DNA of 52,866 nucleotides from Bacteroidota bacterium (lineage in GTDB: Bacteria; Bacteroidota; Bacteroidia; 2-12-FULL-35-15): NCBI GenBank assembly GCA_947469885.1, contig CANIQT010000026.1:1-52866 (forward strand). Direction: 5' to 3'. Shown here piece by piece: positions 26,901 to 34,872 of this stretch. A program made the translations under genes and the position numbers. Under the pieces are notes generated by a model. That model saw only the letters and a program-made list of their open reading frames with translations. It did not search any database and was not told the DNA's origin. Position 1 is the stretch's first letter; each line of letters starts with the position of its first letter.

Positions 26901-27273
26901 GTCTTGCTGTTTCTTTCATCACTGCAAAGGCTTCAGGTAATATCTCCAATAAAATTTCTTTATTATTCGCTACAATAGTTTTTTCGAGTTCATCAATTTC
27001 TTCGTACAGTTTTTCTTTCGCTTCCACATCTATTGCTTCATCTCCATCTATCCTGCTTTTTATTTCATCAATCTGCTTTTGTTCTTCAGCAGAATAATCT
27101 TTAATCCTTTTCTTGAAATCAATGGTTTTGGCACGAAGCTGGTCGTTGGTAATGTTGGCAAGTTTCGGAAACTCCACCAGTATTTTCTCAACAAGGGGTT
27201 GTATCTCTTTTAAATCTCTATCCGACTTGGTTCCAAATATTTTGGAAATGTTTTTTGTAAAAAAATCTAACAT
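23968..27273 (-). CDS. secA: Preprotein translocase ATPase SecA
   Basis: 1101 residues, the long Bacteroidota form (Escherichia coli SecA is 901). It drives export of signal-peptide proteins through SecYEG, including the T9SS cargo in this window. Walker A GTGEGKT is near residue 195, the DEVD box ([16 protein letters not shown]) near 304 and the helicase motif [12 protein letters not shown] near 694. The C-terminal zinc finger [14 protein letters not shown] is at the end. The extra length lies between the nucleotide-binding motifs (about 330-480) and in a Gln/Pro-rich linker before the zinc finger. The rhomboid gene lies 110 nt upstream on the same strand. Confidence 0.98.
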   Translation of the reverse strand: MLDFFTKNISKIFGTKSDRDLKEIQPLVEKILVEFPKLANITNDQLRAKTIDFKKRIKDYSAEEQKQIDEIKSRIDGDEAIDVEAKEKLYEEIDELEKTIVANNKEILLEILPEAFAVMKETARRFKENSVIEVTATQMDRDLAAKRSSITIDGDKAHWKNTWDAAGIEVKWDMVHYDVQLIGGIVLHQGKISEMGTGEGKTLVGTLPVYLNALTGLGVHVVTVNNYLARRDSQWNGPLFEFHGLTVDCIDDTDPNSEERRRAYLSDITFGTNNEFGFDYLRDNMARSPEDLVQRKHNYAIVDEVDSVLIDDARTPLIISGPTPKGDNQEFAPLKPRIEKLVNAQKAYVNTALTEAKRLFAEGKTGEKEGEGGMAILRAYRGLPKNKAVIKFLSEPGVRVVLQKTENFYMQDQSRDMHKVDAELYFVIDEKHNSIELSEKGLELISTSSEDAKFFMLPDIGSEIATLEKSSLSLEEKVKQKEELIRDYSIKSERVHTINQLLKAYTLFEIDVEYVIIDGKIKIVDEQTGRIMEGRRYSDGLHQAIEAKENVKVEDATQTYATVTLQNYFRMYSKLAGMTGTAETEAGEFWSIYKLDVVVIPTNRPIARIDSEDLVYKTKREKYNAVIEEVGKCVAAGRPVLVGTTSVEISELLSRMLKLRGIKHNVLNAKQHQREAEIVQEAGQAGTVTIATNMAGRGTDIKLGPGVKEAGGLAIVGTERHESRRVDRQLRGRAGRQGDPGSSQFFASLEDDLMRMFGSERIAKLMDRMGIQEGEVIQHSMITKSIERAQKKVEENNFGTRKLLIEYDDVMNSQREVIYKKRRHALFGERLAIDIANSIYDTCETIVGEYHDVKDFEGYNMEVLRVLAIESPIDEVEFEKLNAQEVTEKLYHQAETIYTHKNDFICTNTFSVIKDMYENPSNQYKEILVPLSDGIKTLQVAVNMKRAVETKGREVVLNLEKGTALSMIDDAWKEHLREMDELKQSVQNATYEQKDPLLIYKFESFGLFKKMVSEVNKEIVSFLMRANLPNETNPQIQQARQQAPQRAPQTQTNKNEREGGNEVPVQQERPKTQPVRVEQKIGRNDPCPCGSGKKYKNCHGK

Positions 27274-27303
27274 GTATAATTTTTGTTTTTAATTTAAGGA
27301 CTG

Positions 27304-27311
27304 CAAAAGTA
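27304..27311 (-). promoter_or_regulatory. -7 box for secA
   Basis: Minus-strand TACTTTTG followed by CA, 30 nt before the start codon; a TTG lies 17 bp upstream. This suggests secA has its own promoter even though the rhomboid gene is co-directional. Confidence 0.6.
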
Positions 27312-27383
27312 ATAAAATTTGGTGGCGACAAGTCAAAAGGTATTCCGCGAAGCGGAAATATGACAAATTAACAGATACAGATA

Positions 27384-28136
27384 TTATCCCTCTTCCTTTT
27401 TTTCTTTAGGAACAAAAGTATAATTCACAGTAATGTCATTAGGAGGTGGAAGTATGTCGCCTGTGTTTTCAATAGGTTCATCAGGATTAACAATTGTGCT
27501 ATCTGAATGTTCTCCGTCATAACTCACATCTATCAATTCATTTTCAGCATCATCTCCCAAATCATATTTTCGGGGCAATGGTCCTTCGTTTCGGAAATGA
27601 TAGGCAGTAACCAGCCCTGCCACAGAGCCCATGAGGTGAGACTCCCACGAAACACCTTTGGTAATGGGCAAAATTCCATACATGGTGCTGCCGTACAAAA
27701 AGGCTGCAAACAACGAAATGGCAAGCAATCGGGTGTCTTTTCGAAACACACCGCTGAAAAATAAAAAAGTAAGAAAACCATATATCAGTCCGCTGGCACC
27801 AATGTGATAGCCCTCTCCGGCAGCCACCCACACCCATATTCCCGTCATAATATATACCCAAAAGAAAACCTGAAATGCTATGGGGCGATAAAAATAAAAC
27901 ATGACCGACCCTAATATAAGGAGTGGAATGGTGTTCGAAAAAAGATGGGTTGCATTGGCATGTATCAAAGGCGAAGTCATAATTCCTAAAAGCCCTTGCA
28001 TGGTTCTTGGATAGATGCCGTACCAACCTAATTCTATATGCGATGATTGTTCGAACAAACGAATTGCCCACAACATGGCTATAAATAAAGAAGGATAGAG
28101 AATGCTAAAAAATAATTTGGAAGTGGTGTTTCGCAT
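27384..28136 (-). CDS. Rhomboid-family intramembrane serine protease
   Basis: 250 residues from ATG at 28136 (MRNTTSKLFFSILYPS). The frame is open to 28211, but the extension enters a repeat element and lacks family character. Six or so membrane helices. The catalytic serine is in GASGLIYG (about 111) and the histidine in SWESHLMGS (about 165); HANATHLFSN supplies the conserved helix-2 His and Asn. It should cleave membrane proteins within the bilayer; substrates are unknown. The soluble acidic tail (residues 180-250) ends in a lysine/glutamate cluster. Confidence 0.88.
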   Translation of the reverse strand: MRNTTSKLFFSILYPSLFIAMLWAIRLFEQSSHIELGWYGIYPRTMQGLLGIMTSPLIHANATHLFSNTIPLLILGSVMFYFYRPIAFQVFFWVYIMTGIWVWVAAGEGYHIGASGLIYGFLTFLFFSGVFRKDTRLLAISLFAAFLYGSTMYGILPITKGVSWESHLMGSVAGLVTAYHFRNEGPLPRKYDLGDDAENELIDVSYDGEHSDSTIVNPDEPIENTGDILPPPNDITVNYTFVPKEKKEEG

Positions 28137-28204
28137 ATATATAGTAAAACTTTTTGTGCCGATTGTCAATGTTTGTACCAAAAAAGGGAATCTGACTTTT
28201 AGTC

Positions 28205-28331
28205 GTACCACTTCCCCCCTTTATCCCCTCTCCAAATGAGAGGGGGAGAAACGTAAAAGAAATACTTGGCAATTCAAGTTGTAGCTCCCCTCCCCTTATT
28301 TCAAGGGGAGGGGTTGGGGGTGAGGTCTTAC
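28205..28331. mobile_element. MITE-like element, copy 2 (inverted)
   Basis: A 127-bp element that, read on the minus strand, starts GTAAGACCTCACCCCCAACC and ends with CCTTTATCCCC-type sequence, as does the element at 5311-5434. It has the same two hairpins (CCCCTCCCCTT/AAGGGGAGGGG and CCCTCTCC/GGAGAGGG-like), the same order and the same ends. Only the stretch between the hairpins differs. It lies upstream of the rhomboid gene; nothing else is seen in 28137-28429. Confidence 0.75.
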
Positions 28332-28429
28332 AACCAAAATTATTATTTCTTCAATCATCTAAAATAAATAGGAAATATGTTTTTGTTTTCTTTATTTCGC
28401 ATCCGATTTCAAAAACAAAAAATATTTTT

Positions 28430-28906
28430 ATGAATAAATATCTCCTTATTATTAGTGTCGTATTGTTTTCTGCTTGTCATCACAAAGAGTTGAGCAAAAC
28501 ACCTGATGCCACAAATACTACCACCACTCCAACTCCATTGCCAGAGGCGAAACCTGATTCAGATATTAAAGACGTGCAAGTGTTACCCAATGTGGATATG
28601 CAAGATGTAGGTGCTGCCTGCAAGGTGGATAGTATAAGTGTGAGTGGAGATGTGCTTTCGGTGTTTGTAAACTATTCTGGAGGATGCAAAGCGCACAGTT
28701 GGGAATTGTTGTCGAACGGAATGTTTGCAAAATCGTTGCCTCCAAAAGTAACCGTTTGTTTGAAACATACCAACAATGGCGACATGTGCCGGGAGTTGAA
28801 AATGCAGGAAGTGAAATTTAATATTTCGAAATTAAAATATTTAGCCAGCCAAACCGTGGTGGTGGAACTTCGCGAATCGAGTGCGAGATATACGTATAAA
28901 AATTAA
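28430..28906 (+). CDS. Predicted lipoprotein of unknown function
   Basis: 158 residues. Lipoprotein signal MNKYLLIISVVLFSAC with the lipobox cysteine at 16, then a Thr/Pro-rich linker (about 25-45). The globular part (about 50-158) is a small beta domain with four cysteines (GAACKVDSIS, GGCKAHSW, TVCLKHT, DMCREL) that could pair. No named family recognised. An orphan T9SS sorting domain begins immediately after the stop in another frame, so this gene may once have been fused to it, though a lipobox and a T9SS signal together would be unusual. Confidence 0.75.
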   Translation: MNKYLLIISVVLFSACHHKELSKTPDATNTTTTPTPLPEAKPDSDIKDVQVLPNVDMQDVGAACKVDSISVSGDVLSVFVNYSGGCKAHSWELLSNGMFAKSLPPKVTVCLKHTNNGDMCRELKMQEVKFNISKLKYLASQTVVVELRESSARYTYKN

Positions 28907-29166
28907 AAACAACATCTAATCTAAATCCGAGCAACGGAAGTTTTACAGTTTCCATTACGCTCGATAAATTTTCGGATATAAAATTACGAGTGCTCAATGT
29001 GTTGGGGCAAGAAGTGAGCTCTAAAATCATTTCAAATTCTATTGGCGGAAGTTTTGAAATGGATTTAGCTGCTCAAACCGAAGGGGTTTATTTTGTAGAA
29101 ATAAAAGCTGGTTCGACAGGCTCACCAACCAATTCGACAGTGAAAAAAATTACGGTGGTGCGTTAG
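28900..29166 (+). pseudogene. Orphan T9SS type A sorting domain without a start
   Basis: The frame ending at TAG 29164-29166 reads NLNPSNGSFTVSITLDKFSD, IKLRVLNVLGQEV, GVYFVEIKAG and KKITVVR, a complete type A C-terminal signal. It has no start codon or N-terminal domain: a TAA closes it at 28897-28899. It is the decapitated end of a secreted-protein gene, or the tail of the preceding gene after a frameshift. Confidence 0.8.
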
Positions 29167-29167
29167 G

Positions 29168-29216
29168 CATTGGTCATTGGTCGTTAGTCATTAGTCATTA
29201 GTCATTGGTCATTGGT
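29168..29216. repeat. Heptamer tract (CATTGGT/CATTAGT), seven units
   Basis: Seven contiguous 7-mers: CATTGGT, CATTGGT, CGTTAGT, CATTAGT, CATTAGT, CATTGGT, CATTGGT. A complementary tract (ATGACCA-type) lies at 29309-29333, on the other side of a terminator and a truncated MITE-like element, and overlaps the end of the TetR gene. Confidence 0.9.
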
Positions 29217-29221
29217 AAAAA

Positions 29222-29251
29222 AAGGGGTAACGAAAGTTGCCCCTTTTTTTT
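29222..29251. terminator. Bidirectional-looking terminator
   Basis: GGGGTAAC, GAAA tetraloop, GTTGCCCC with A-run before and T-run after (29244-29250). It serves the plus strand after the orphan domain and could also stop the minus-strand TetR transcript. Confidence 0.85.
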
Positions 29252-29308
29252 AGACCTCACCCCCAACCCCGCCCCTTGAAAAAAGGGGAGGAGAGCCGTT
29301 TCTTGAAG
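29252..29308. mobile_element. Left half of the MITE-like element, copy 3
   Basis: AGACCTCACCCCCAACCCC, then the CCCCTTGAAAAAAGGGG hairpin and AGCCGTTTCTTGAAGTGC, matching the left half of the 5311 copy through its inter-hairpin region. The right hairpin and end are missing. Confidence 0.65.
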
Positions 29309-29317
29309 TGCTTTGTA

Positions 29318-29884
29318 CTAATGACCAATGACCAATGAGCCAATCATCTTCAAAAAATAATTTATTTGTTTTTCGGTTGATTCTTTTGGATGAGAAATAA
29401 CTGCTTCCGAAATCCACAACCTTATTATCATTAAAATATTTGCAGTTAAAAAATCAATTTCTTTTGGAGCTGATTTTTTGAGTTCCCCATTTTTTATCAT
29501 TGCTTTTATGCTTTGATAAATTATTTTTTTTCTCACTTCTTCTTCTTTTTTATTTCTTTCTGCTATTTCGGAATGTTGCGTTTGAAGATTTGCAAAATTG
29601 ATAAACAGGCAGCGGTATTCCACTTGTTGCTGAAAGTGAGATTTTAATAAATCAAAAAAATCTTTTCTGTTATTTTTTTCGTTTTGCCAGAGTAACTTAT
29701 TTTTTTCGGAAAATTGCAAGGCAATGGCATTTACCAAATCATTTTTTTTAGAAAAATGTCGGGTGATGTTGCTCAACTCTAAACCCAGTTCCTCTGTCAG
29801 TTGGCGAATAACTACATATTCAATTCCATGAATGTTATATAATTCGAGTGCTTTGTTAATGATTTTTTGTTTGGTTTTTATCAT
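29318..29884 (-). CDS. TetR/AcrR-family transcriptional regulator
   Basis: 188 residues. The N-terminal HTH is at about 1-50 (KTKQKIINKALELYNIHGIE, VIRQLTEELGLELSNITRHF, KKNDLVNAI), a typical TetR DNA-binding domain. The C-terminal helical ligand domain has no obvious relative. Its C-terminus runs into a heptamer repeat. It is divergent from the gene at 30000, and a 21-bp palindrome lies between them, so it probably represses itself and that gene. The ligand is unknown. Confidence 0.9.
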   Translation of the reverse strand: MIKTKQKIINKALELYNIHGIEYVVIRQLTEELGLELSNITRHFSKKNDLVNAIALQFSEKNKLLWQNEKNNRKDFFDLLKSHFQQQVEYRCLFINFANLQTQHSEIAERNKKEEEVRKKIIYQSIKAMIKNGELKKSAPKEIDFLTANILMIIRLWISEAVISHPKESTEKQINYFLKMIGSLVIGH

Positions 29885-29901
29885 AAAAATATTTTTTCGA
29901 A

Positions 29902-29922
29902 AATGTGTAAGTTTTACACATT
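29902..29922. promoter_or_regulatory. Perfect 21-bp palindrome, likely TetR operator
   Basis: AATGTGTAA, three bases, TTACACATT. The arms are 9 bp with no mismatch. It starts 18 nt from the TetR start codon and ends 5 bp before the -7 box of the divergent gene, where bound repressor would block both promoters. Confidence 0.8.
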
Positions 29923-29927
29923 ATGTA

Positions 29928-29935
29928 TATATTTG
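29928..29935 (+). promoter_or_regulatory. -7 box for the gene at 30000
   Basis: TATATTTG followed by CACC, an exact TAnnTTTG, adjoining the palindrome and giving a leader of about 60 nt. Confidence 0.75.
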
Positions 29936-29999
29936 CACCACGAATTTAAACAGAGAATAAATTAAAACAAAAATTATTAACCACAAAAACGAATAGATT

Positions 30000-30449
30000 A
30001 TGGCATACCAAGATGTAATTCAAAAACACCTCACTCAGGCAGAGCTTGACGCAATCAACACAAAAATGGACGAACTTTGGGCATTGATAAACCCCAAGGT
30101 GGTGAACCTTACCGAACAGGAAAACGAAAGGTATGGAACGATAAATGAAAAAAATAAAGGCTTTGTAAACAAGGCAAATGATTACAATAATAATCAGCCG
30201 GGTTTGAATAGTCCGGATGTTGATTGGGTGGAGTATAAAGCAGATTATTTTGACAGAAGTGCTCACGAAAGCATTGAGCTGAGGTTAACCGGTTTTGCAA
30301 GAGCATGTAATGAAACTAAACGTGCACATGATTATGATAATTATCAAAATGCATTACTTGACAAAGATTATACGGATTATAAAGCTAAAACCGGTGGAGG
30401 GGTACTTTACGAAACCAAAGCGGCAGAATACAAACAGTTTTTTACTTAG
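30000..30449 (+). CDS. Hypothetical protein under TetR-type operator
   Basis: 149 residues, no signal peptide or membrane segment, strongly charged. It is predicted mainly helical at the start (DVIQKHLTQAELDAINTKMD), with an acidic tyrosine-rich second half (ESIELRLTGFARACNETKRA, YDNYQNALLDKDYTDYK). I do not recognise the family. The promoter/operator arrangement suggests it is the main target of the divergent TetR regulator. A terminator and a 21-bp repeat array follow. Confidence 0.8.
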   Translation: MAYQDVIQKHLTQAELDAINTKMDELWALINPKVVNLTEQENERYGTINEKNKGFVNKANDYNNNQPGLNSPDVDWVEYKADYFDRSAHESIELRLTGFARACNETKRAHDYDNYQNALLDKDYTDYKAKTGGGVLYETKAAEYKQFFT

Positions 30450-30466
30450 GCATATATATAAGGTAT

Positions 30467-30508
30467 AAAAATACAGTCAGTTCAGATTTGGATTGGCTGT
30501 ATTTTTTT
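30467..30508 (+). terminator. Terminator after the gene at 30000
   Basis: AAAAATACAGTCA (30467-30479), a 14-nt loop, TGGCTGTATTTTT (30494-30506) and more Ts. It lies directly upstream of the 21-bp array, so the array belongs to the next transcript or to none. Confidence 0.8.
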
Positions 30509-30524
30509 GCTTTTTATGGAAAAA

Positions 30525-30704
30525 GAGGTTTTAAACCAAGAACACGAGGTTTTAAGCCAAGAACACAAAGTTTTAAACCAAGAGCACGAGGTTTTAAACC
30601 AAGAGCCAAAGGTATTAAACCAAGAGCGCAAGGTTCTAAACCACTAGCCCATGGTTTTAAACCAAGAGTGAGAGGTTTTAAACCTCGAAAACGCAGTTTT
30701 TTTA
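30525..30704. repeat. 21-bp tandem array 2 (8 units plus a partial)
   Basis: Eight contiguous 21-bp units starting at 30525, 30546, 30567, 30588, 30609, 30630, 30651 and 30672, with core GGTTTTAAACCAAGA, plus a partial ninth. GGTTTTAAACC is a palindrome. Frames stay open (RGFKPRA), but coding is not otherwise supported. The array ends about 33 nt before the next start codon. Confidence 0.95.
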
Positions 30705-30737
30705 GTATAAATAAATGAATTTAAAATAAAAGGAGAA

Positions 30738-31112
30738 ATGACGTATAAAAACAGAGGTAAAAAAAATACAGCTATAATGTCTGTAAATGTTGGCAATCTG
30801 ATTGCCGCAAAAATTAAAGAACAAAAAGCTTACAAATCGGATATTGCAAAAAAAATAGGCAGAGAACCCGCTGCCATTTTTCCTATTGTAAAACGCCCTT
30901 CTCTGCAAACTTATTTATTATGGGAAATAAGTGAAGCAATAGGGCATAATTTTTTTCACGAAATAGCAGAAGCGTTGGACGAAAAAACAAAATATACATT
31001 GACCAATGGCAAACAAAAAGAAAAACAAAAAATAGAAGAACTGGAAAAAGAAAATGAAAAACTAAAACTGGAAGTGGAGATTTTGAAGGATATTTTGAAG
31101 GAAAAAAAATAA
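30738..31112 (+). CDS. HTH protein with C-terminal coiled coil
   Basis: 124 residues. A helix-turn-helix resembling XRE/Cro proteins spans about 14-70 (MSVNVGNLIAAKIKEQ, SDIAKKIGREPAAIFPIVKR, LLWEISEAIGHNFFHEIAEA), and the last 35 residues are a heptad coiled coil (KIEELEKENEKLKLEVEILK). Proteins of this layout are common in Bacteroidota as presumed small transcription factors. An alternative start at 30777 (MSVN) would match the domain edge; the listed ATG is preceded by AAGGAGAA. It sits immediately downstream of the 21-bp array, making it a candidate array-binding protein. Two terminators follow. Confidence 0.8.
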   Translation: MTYKNRGKKNTAIMSVNVGNLIAAKIKEQKAYKSDIAKKIGREPAAIFPIVKRPSLQTYLLWEISEAIGHNFFHEIAEALDEKTKYTLTNGKQKEKQKIEELEKENEKLKLEVEILKDILKEKK

Positions 31113-31125
31113 TTTTAGAAATAAA

Positions 31126-31161
31126 AAATCCTGCTCTTGAAAAAGGGCGGGATTTATTTTT
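31126..31161 (+). terminator. First of two tandem terminators
   Basis: AAATCCTGCTC (31126-31136), loop, GGGCGGGATTT (31145-31155) with G-U pairs, then Ts. Confidence 0.8.
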
Positions 31162-31206
31162 GTGGTTGAATTTGCAAACAAAGAGTATTTAAACTAGAAA
31201 ACAAAC

Positions 31207-31238
31207 ATCCTGCTCCAAAGGTGAGCGGGATTTTTTTT
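31207..31238 (+). terminator. Second tandem terminator
   Basis: ATCCTGCTC (31207-31215), 7-nt loop, GAGCGGGAT (31223-31231), eight Ts. The stem repeats that of the first terminator, so one probably arose by duplication. Confidence 0.9.
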
Positions 31239-31239
31239 G

Positions 31240-31247
31240 TAGTTTTG
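31240..31247 (+). promoter_or_regulatory. -7 box for the LEA-like lipoprotein operon
   Basis: TAGTTTTG followed by CC, overlapping the end of the terminator T-run, 22 nt before the ATG at 31270. Confidence 0.5.
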
Positions 31248-31269
31248 CCGACTTTCAATAAATAAAGAA

Positions 31270-31737
31270 ATGAAAAAAATCTACTTACTACTTTTTACTT
31301 TATGCCTACTCTTCTTTTCTTCCTGCGGAGATTTTCAGGAAGTAACCTTTACCGGATTAGAAGGCATGAAAATGCTCAAACTGTCGCAAAACGGTGTGGA
31401 AGCCGAAATTACAGCACGAATAAAAAATCCGAACAAACATTCGTTTACCATTTACAAATCCGAAATGGATGTTACCATCAACGGATTAAATGTGGGCAAA
31501 GCGTATTTGGATAAAAATGTAAGAATCAAAAAAAATTCGGAAGATGCTTACAAGTTCATTATCAAATCTGATTTTTCGGCATTGAGTATTACCGATATTC
31601 CAAAAATAATTCAAATGGCAATGAGCAAAAATGTAACCATCTCCATGAAAGGAAATTTGAGAGCAGGCAAACTTTTTATTAAACGAAATTTTCCGGTGGA
31701 GATGAATCAAAAAGTGCCACTGAGTTTTAATAAATGA
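31270..31737 (+). CDS. LEA-14-like lipoprotein
   Basis: 155 residues. Signal [19 protein letters not shown] with lipobox Cys-19. The rest has the pattern of a single WHy/LEA type 2 beta-sandwich: [60 protein letters not shown]. Such proteins are envelope lipoproteins of unknown activity. Its stop overlaps the next start by 4 nt (ATGA), so the two genes are translationally coupled. Confidence 0.85.
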   Translation: MKKIYLLLFTLCLLFFSSCGDFQEVTFTGLEGMKMLKLSQNGVEAEITARIKNPNKHSFTIYKSEMDVTINGLNVGKAYLDKNVRIKKNSEDAYKFIIKSDFSALSITDIPKIIQMAMSKNVTISMKGNLRAGKLFIKRNFPVEMNQKVPLSFNK

Positions 31738-33737
31738 GCAACTCCCTGATAAACGAAACAAGTCCTTACTTGCTTCAGCATGCCCACAACCCTGTGAATT
31801 GGCTGGCGTGGAACGATGAAACACTTGAAAAAGCAAAACAAGAAAACAAATTGATTTTAATTAGTGTGGGCTATTCGGCTTGTCACTGGTGCCATGTAAT
31901 GGAACACGAAAGTTTTGAAGACGAAAAAGTAGCTCAATTAATGAACGACCATTTTATTTGCATAAAAGTGGACCGTGAAGAGCGACCCGATGTGGACCAA
32001 GTGTATATGCTGGCAGTTCAGTTAATGACCGGGCGGGGCGGCTGGCCCCTCAATTGTTTCGCCTTGCCCGATGGACGACCGATATATGGAGGCACCTATT
32101 TTCCAAAAGCGCAATGGATGAATATTTTATTAAATCTGGCTGACGTTTATCAAAACGATAAAGAAAAAGCAATTGATTATGCGGTGCAATTAACCGAAGG
32201 AGTGCGACTTTCAGAGCTCGTAAAAATAAATGAAGAGCAAAATGAATTTACGATAGATACACTTTACAAAAGTTACAACAACTGGAAAGCACGATTCGAC
32301 AATACCGAAGGCGGACCCGACAAAGCACCAAAATTTCCGTTGCCAAATAATTACCAGTTTTTGTTGCGGTATGCTTTTTCTGACACAGTCAAAAAAGAAG
32401 AAGTACTTAATCATGTTAACCTTACGCTTACCAAAATGGCTTATGGAGGAATCTATGACCAAATAGGTGGTGGGTTTTCTCGCTATTCTGTTGACCATTT
32501 ATGGAAAGTTCCTCACTTCGAAAAGATGTTGTATGATAATGCACAGTTGGTAACACTTTATTCAGAAGCCTTTCAGGCAACGCAAAATCCGTTGTATAAA
32601 CAAATCGTTTTTGAAACACTGGCTTTTGTAGAAAGAGAATTAACTTCTCCCGAAGGAGGCTTTTATTCTGCATTGGATGCAGACTCCGAAGGAGTGGAAG
32701 GAAAATATTATGTGTGGACAAAAGAAGAATTGCAAACTATTTTAAAAGACAGCTTTAATTTATTTGCTGATTATTTTAATGTGAATGAAAAAGGTTTGTG
32801 GGAAGATGAAAATTATATTTTGTTGAGAAATGAAAGTGATGAAGCGATTGCCAAGAAACAAAACATTACTGTTGAAGAATTACAAAAAATAATATCTACA
32901 CTAAAAAAAGAACTACTTTCAATTAGAGAAAAAAGAATTCATCCAGGCTTAGACAATAAAATCCTTACTTCTTGGAATGCCTTGATGTTAAAAGCATACA
33001 CAGATGCTTACAATGTGTTTGATGTTCCGCATTTTTTGGATGTAGCAATAAAGAATGTGAATTATATTTTTGAAAATGCTCTATCAAAAGAAAATAAATT
33101 ATCTCATCTAATTGGTAAAACTATAAATGGTTTTTTGGAAGATTATTCTTTTTTAATAGAATCATTAATTACACTTTACGAAACAAATTTCAATGAAGAG
33201 TATTTGCATAGGGCAAATGATTTAATGATGTATTGCATCCACCATTTTCAAGATAAAAATTCAGGGATGTTTTATTATACTTCTGACCAAGACAAAGCAC
33301 TCATCAGTCGTAAAATGGAATTGTCGGATAATGTTATTCCTGCATCCAATTCAAGCATTGCCAAATCATTGTTCAAACTTGCCTATCACTTCGAAAACGA
33401 AGAATATATAACCATGAGCCGAAAGATGCTAAACAATGTATTGCCTGAAATAGAAAGCTATGGTGCTGGTTATAGCAATTGGGCAATGTTATTGCTTCAT
33501 TTCACTCAACCGTTTTATGAGGTTGTAATTGTTGGTAAATCTGTTAATGAAAAAAGAAAAGAATTTAATAAACATTACCACCCAAATGTGATATTTGCAG
33601 GGTGCGAAACCATTAGTTCATTGCCCTTGCTTAAAAACAAAAGCAAAAATGGCGAAACATTAATTTATGTTTGTGAAAACAAAACATGTAATGCGCCTGT
33701 GGGTAGTGTAAAGGACGCAGTAAAACAAATTAATTAA
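31734..33737 (+). CDS. YyaL/SSP411-type thioredoxin-domain protein
   Basis: 667 residues, the usual length for the family (DUF255 thioredoxin fold plus an alpha/alpha-barrel like N-acylglucosamine 2-epimerases). The N-terminus [20 protein letters not shown] is diagnostic. A CHWC motif near residue 50 is followed by [14 protein letters not shown]. The middle has [37 protein letters not shown] and [14 protein letters not shown]; the barrel has [16 protein letters not shown]. The reaction is not established. Overlaps the lipoprotein gene by 4 nt. Confidence 0.92.
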   Translation: MSNSLINETSPYLLQHAHNPVNWLAWNDETLEKAKQENKLILISVGYSACHWCHVMEHESFEDEKVAQLMNDHFICIKVDREERPDVDQVYMLAVQLMTGRGGWPLNCFALPDGRPIYGGTYFPKAQWMNILLNLADVYQNDKEKAIDYAVQLTEGVRLSELVKINEEQNEFTIDTLYKSYNNWKARFDNTEGGPDKAPKFPLPNNYQFLLRYAFSDTVKKEEVLNHVNLTLTKMAYGGIYDQIGGGFSRYSVDHLWKVPHFEKMLYDNAQLVTLYSEAFQATQNPLYKQIVFETLAFVERELTSPEGGFYSALDADSEGVEGKYYVWTKEELQTILKDSFNLFADYFNVNEKGLWEDENYILLRNESDEAIAKKQNITVEELQKIISTLKKELLSIREKRIHPGLDNKILTSWNALMLKAYTDAYNVFDVPHFLDVAIKNVNYIFENALSKENKLSHLIGKTINGFLEDYSFLIESLITLYETNFNEEYLHRANDLMMYCIHHFQDKNSGMFYYTSDQDKALISRKMELSDNVIPASNSSIAKSLFKLAYHFENEEYITMSRKMLNNVLPEIESYGAGYSNWAMLLLHFTQPFYEVVIVGKSVNEKRKEFNKHYHPNVIFAGCETISSLPLLKNKSKNGETLIYVCENKTCNAPVGSVKDAVKQIN

Positions 33738-33738
33738 T

Positions 33739-34725
33739 TTGAAACAATTATCTTTATTTATTCTTTGTGTGTTACTGAGTATTAATTGCACAGCACAACT
33801 AATAGTCAACAAACCTGTTGATATTTCTCCCGGACCGTTAAATTTTAATTCCTCCATCATCAAAAAAAATAAAATAAAAAGTATTTTGGTTGTAATAGTT
33901 GACAAACCCGATGGAGAAGTAATTATAGATAAAGGAGCAGCACAAGGGTATGAATTTGATTCGCTAGGCAATGTTACCCGCTATTATTACACCATTTATA
34001 ATGCTTCGCATAATGAATATGTAGATTATCCAGCATTAGTAAGGCGAGGCAAAGTGATACGACCGGCAGGAACCCGCACCATCACTAAATACATTAACGA
34101 TACCATTTTTGTAAATCTGTTTTACGATAATCAAAATCGAATAGTTGCTAAACGTGTTCAAGCAGGCGATTATTATGATACTTATTATTATGAATACAAT
34201 CCCGAAAACAAAATTAAAAAGGAATTGCATTGCAAAGAAACCAACATCAGCGAAAATAAAAAGGAATTTAAGTTGGGGGTGCAAAGTATTCTCTCATCCG
34301 AAACATTCGAATATACAAAGCTTACACCTACTCAAATAAAAAAATCGTGTTTGAACGATGAAGGAAGAGAGTATAAAAAAGCAATCATTAATTATGATGC
34401 AAGAGGAAATATGATTTCTGAAAATTATGAATTTACAATTAGCTGGATGCGTTCAGAAATAAAATACAGTTACGATTCAAATAATCGATTAATCGAAAAA
34501 ACCTACACCAGCAACGAAAGCGGATATATTAAAACAGAATCGTATTACGATTACCATAGCAGTGGTGCGTTATTAGGAGAAAAGAAAATGAAGAATGAAG
34601 TGCTGACAGACGAAATAAATTATTTGTACGATGAAGGGTTTAATTTTACTAAATCAGAAGTAAACCGTGACCATATCAACTCCTCCATTGGTATTGTAAA
34701 GTTTGATTATACATTTTATAACTAA
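33739..34725 (+). CDS. Secreted protein with YD-like repeats
   Basis: 328 residues beginning with a TTG start 1 nt after the preceding stop; no ATG is near, and the TTG gives a complete signal peptide (MKQLSLFILCVLLSINCTAQ), so coupled initiation is likely. The body has Tyr-rich strand pairs (YEFDSLGNVTRYYY, FYDNQNRIVAKRV, YDARGNMISENYEF, YSYDSNNRLIEKTY), reminiscent of the short YD/RHS-type repeats of Bacteroidota exported proteins. No T9SS signal. Third gene of the 31270 operon. Function unknown. Confidence 0.75.
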   Translation: MKQLSLFILCVLLSINCTAQLIVNKPVDISPGPLNFNSSIIKKNKIKSILVVIVDKPDGEVIIDKGAAQGYEFDSLGNVTRYYYTIYNASHNEYVDYPALVRRGKVIRPAGTRTITKYINDTIFVNLFYDNQNRIVAKRVQAGDYYDTYYYEYNPENKIKKELHCKETNISENKKEFKLGVQSILSSETFEYTKLTPTQIKKSCLNDEGREYKKAIINYDARGNMISENYEFTISWMRSEIKYSYDSNNRLIEKTYTSNESGYIKTESYYDYHSSGALLGEKKMKNEVLTDEINYLYDEGFNFTKSEVNRDHINSSIGIVKFDYTFYN

Positions 34726-34859
34726 CAACAACCTGTGAATTATATAACATGTTTTAGAATTTATATAATATAAAAAACATCTTCTTTTTCGACCTTTGCA
34801 CTCCAGGTTAAACTATTTTCAACATTGGAACAACCTAATTAAATAGCCAATATAATCCA

Positions 34860-34867
34860 TACCTTTG
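34860..34867 (+). promoter_or_regulatory. -7 box of the type III PKS operon
   Basis: TACCTTTG, an exact TAnnTTTG. The predicted transcription start (about 5 nt downstream) coincides with the ATG at 34873, implying a leaderless mRNA. Nothing else is recognised in 34726-34859. Confidence 0.6.
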
Positions 34868-34872
34868 TGCAG

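Noticed and set aside
28137..28211. N-terminal extension of the rhomboid gene
   Set aside because: Extends into repeat DNA; the ATG at 28136 gives a normal family start.
30525..30704. 21-bp arrays as CRISPR
   Set aside because: Units are contiguous with no spacers, are only 21 bp and vary; no cas genes are present.
30488..30718. 76-codon frame through array 2 (RGFKPRA repeats)
   Set aside because: Same reason: pure repeat, starting inside a terminator, with no homology or independent coding sign.
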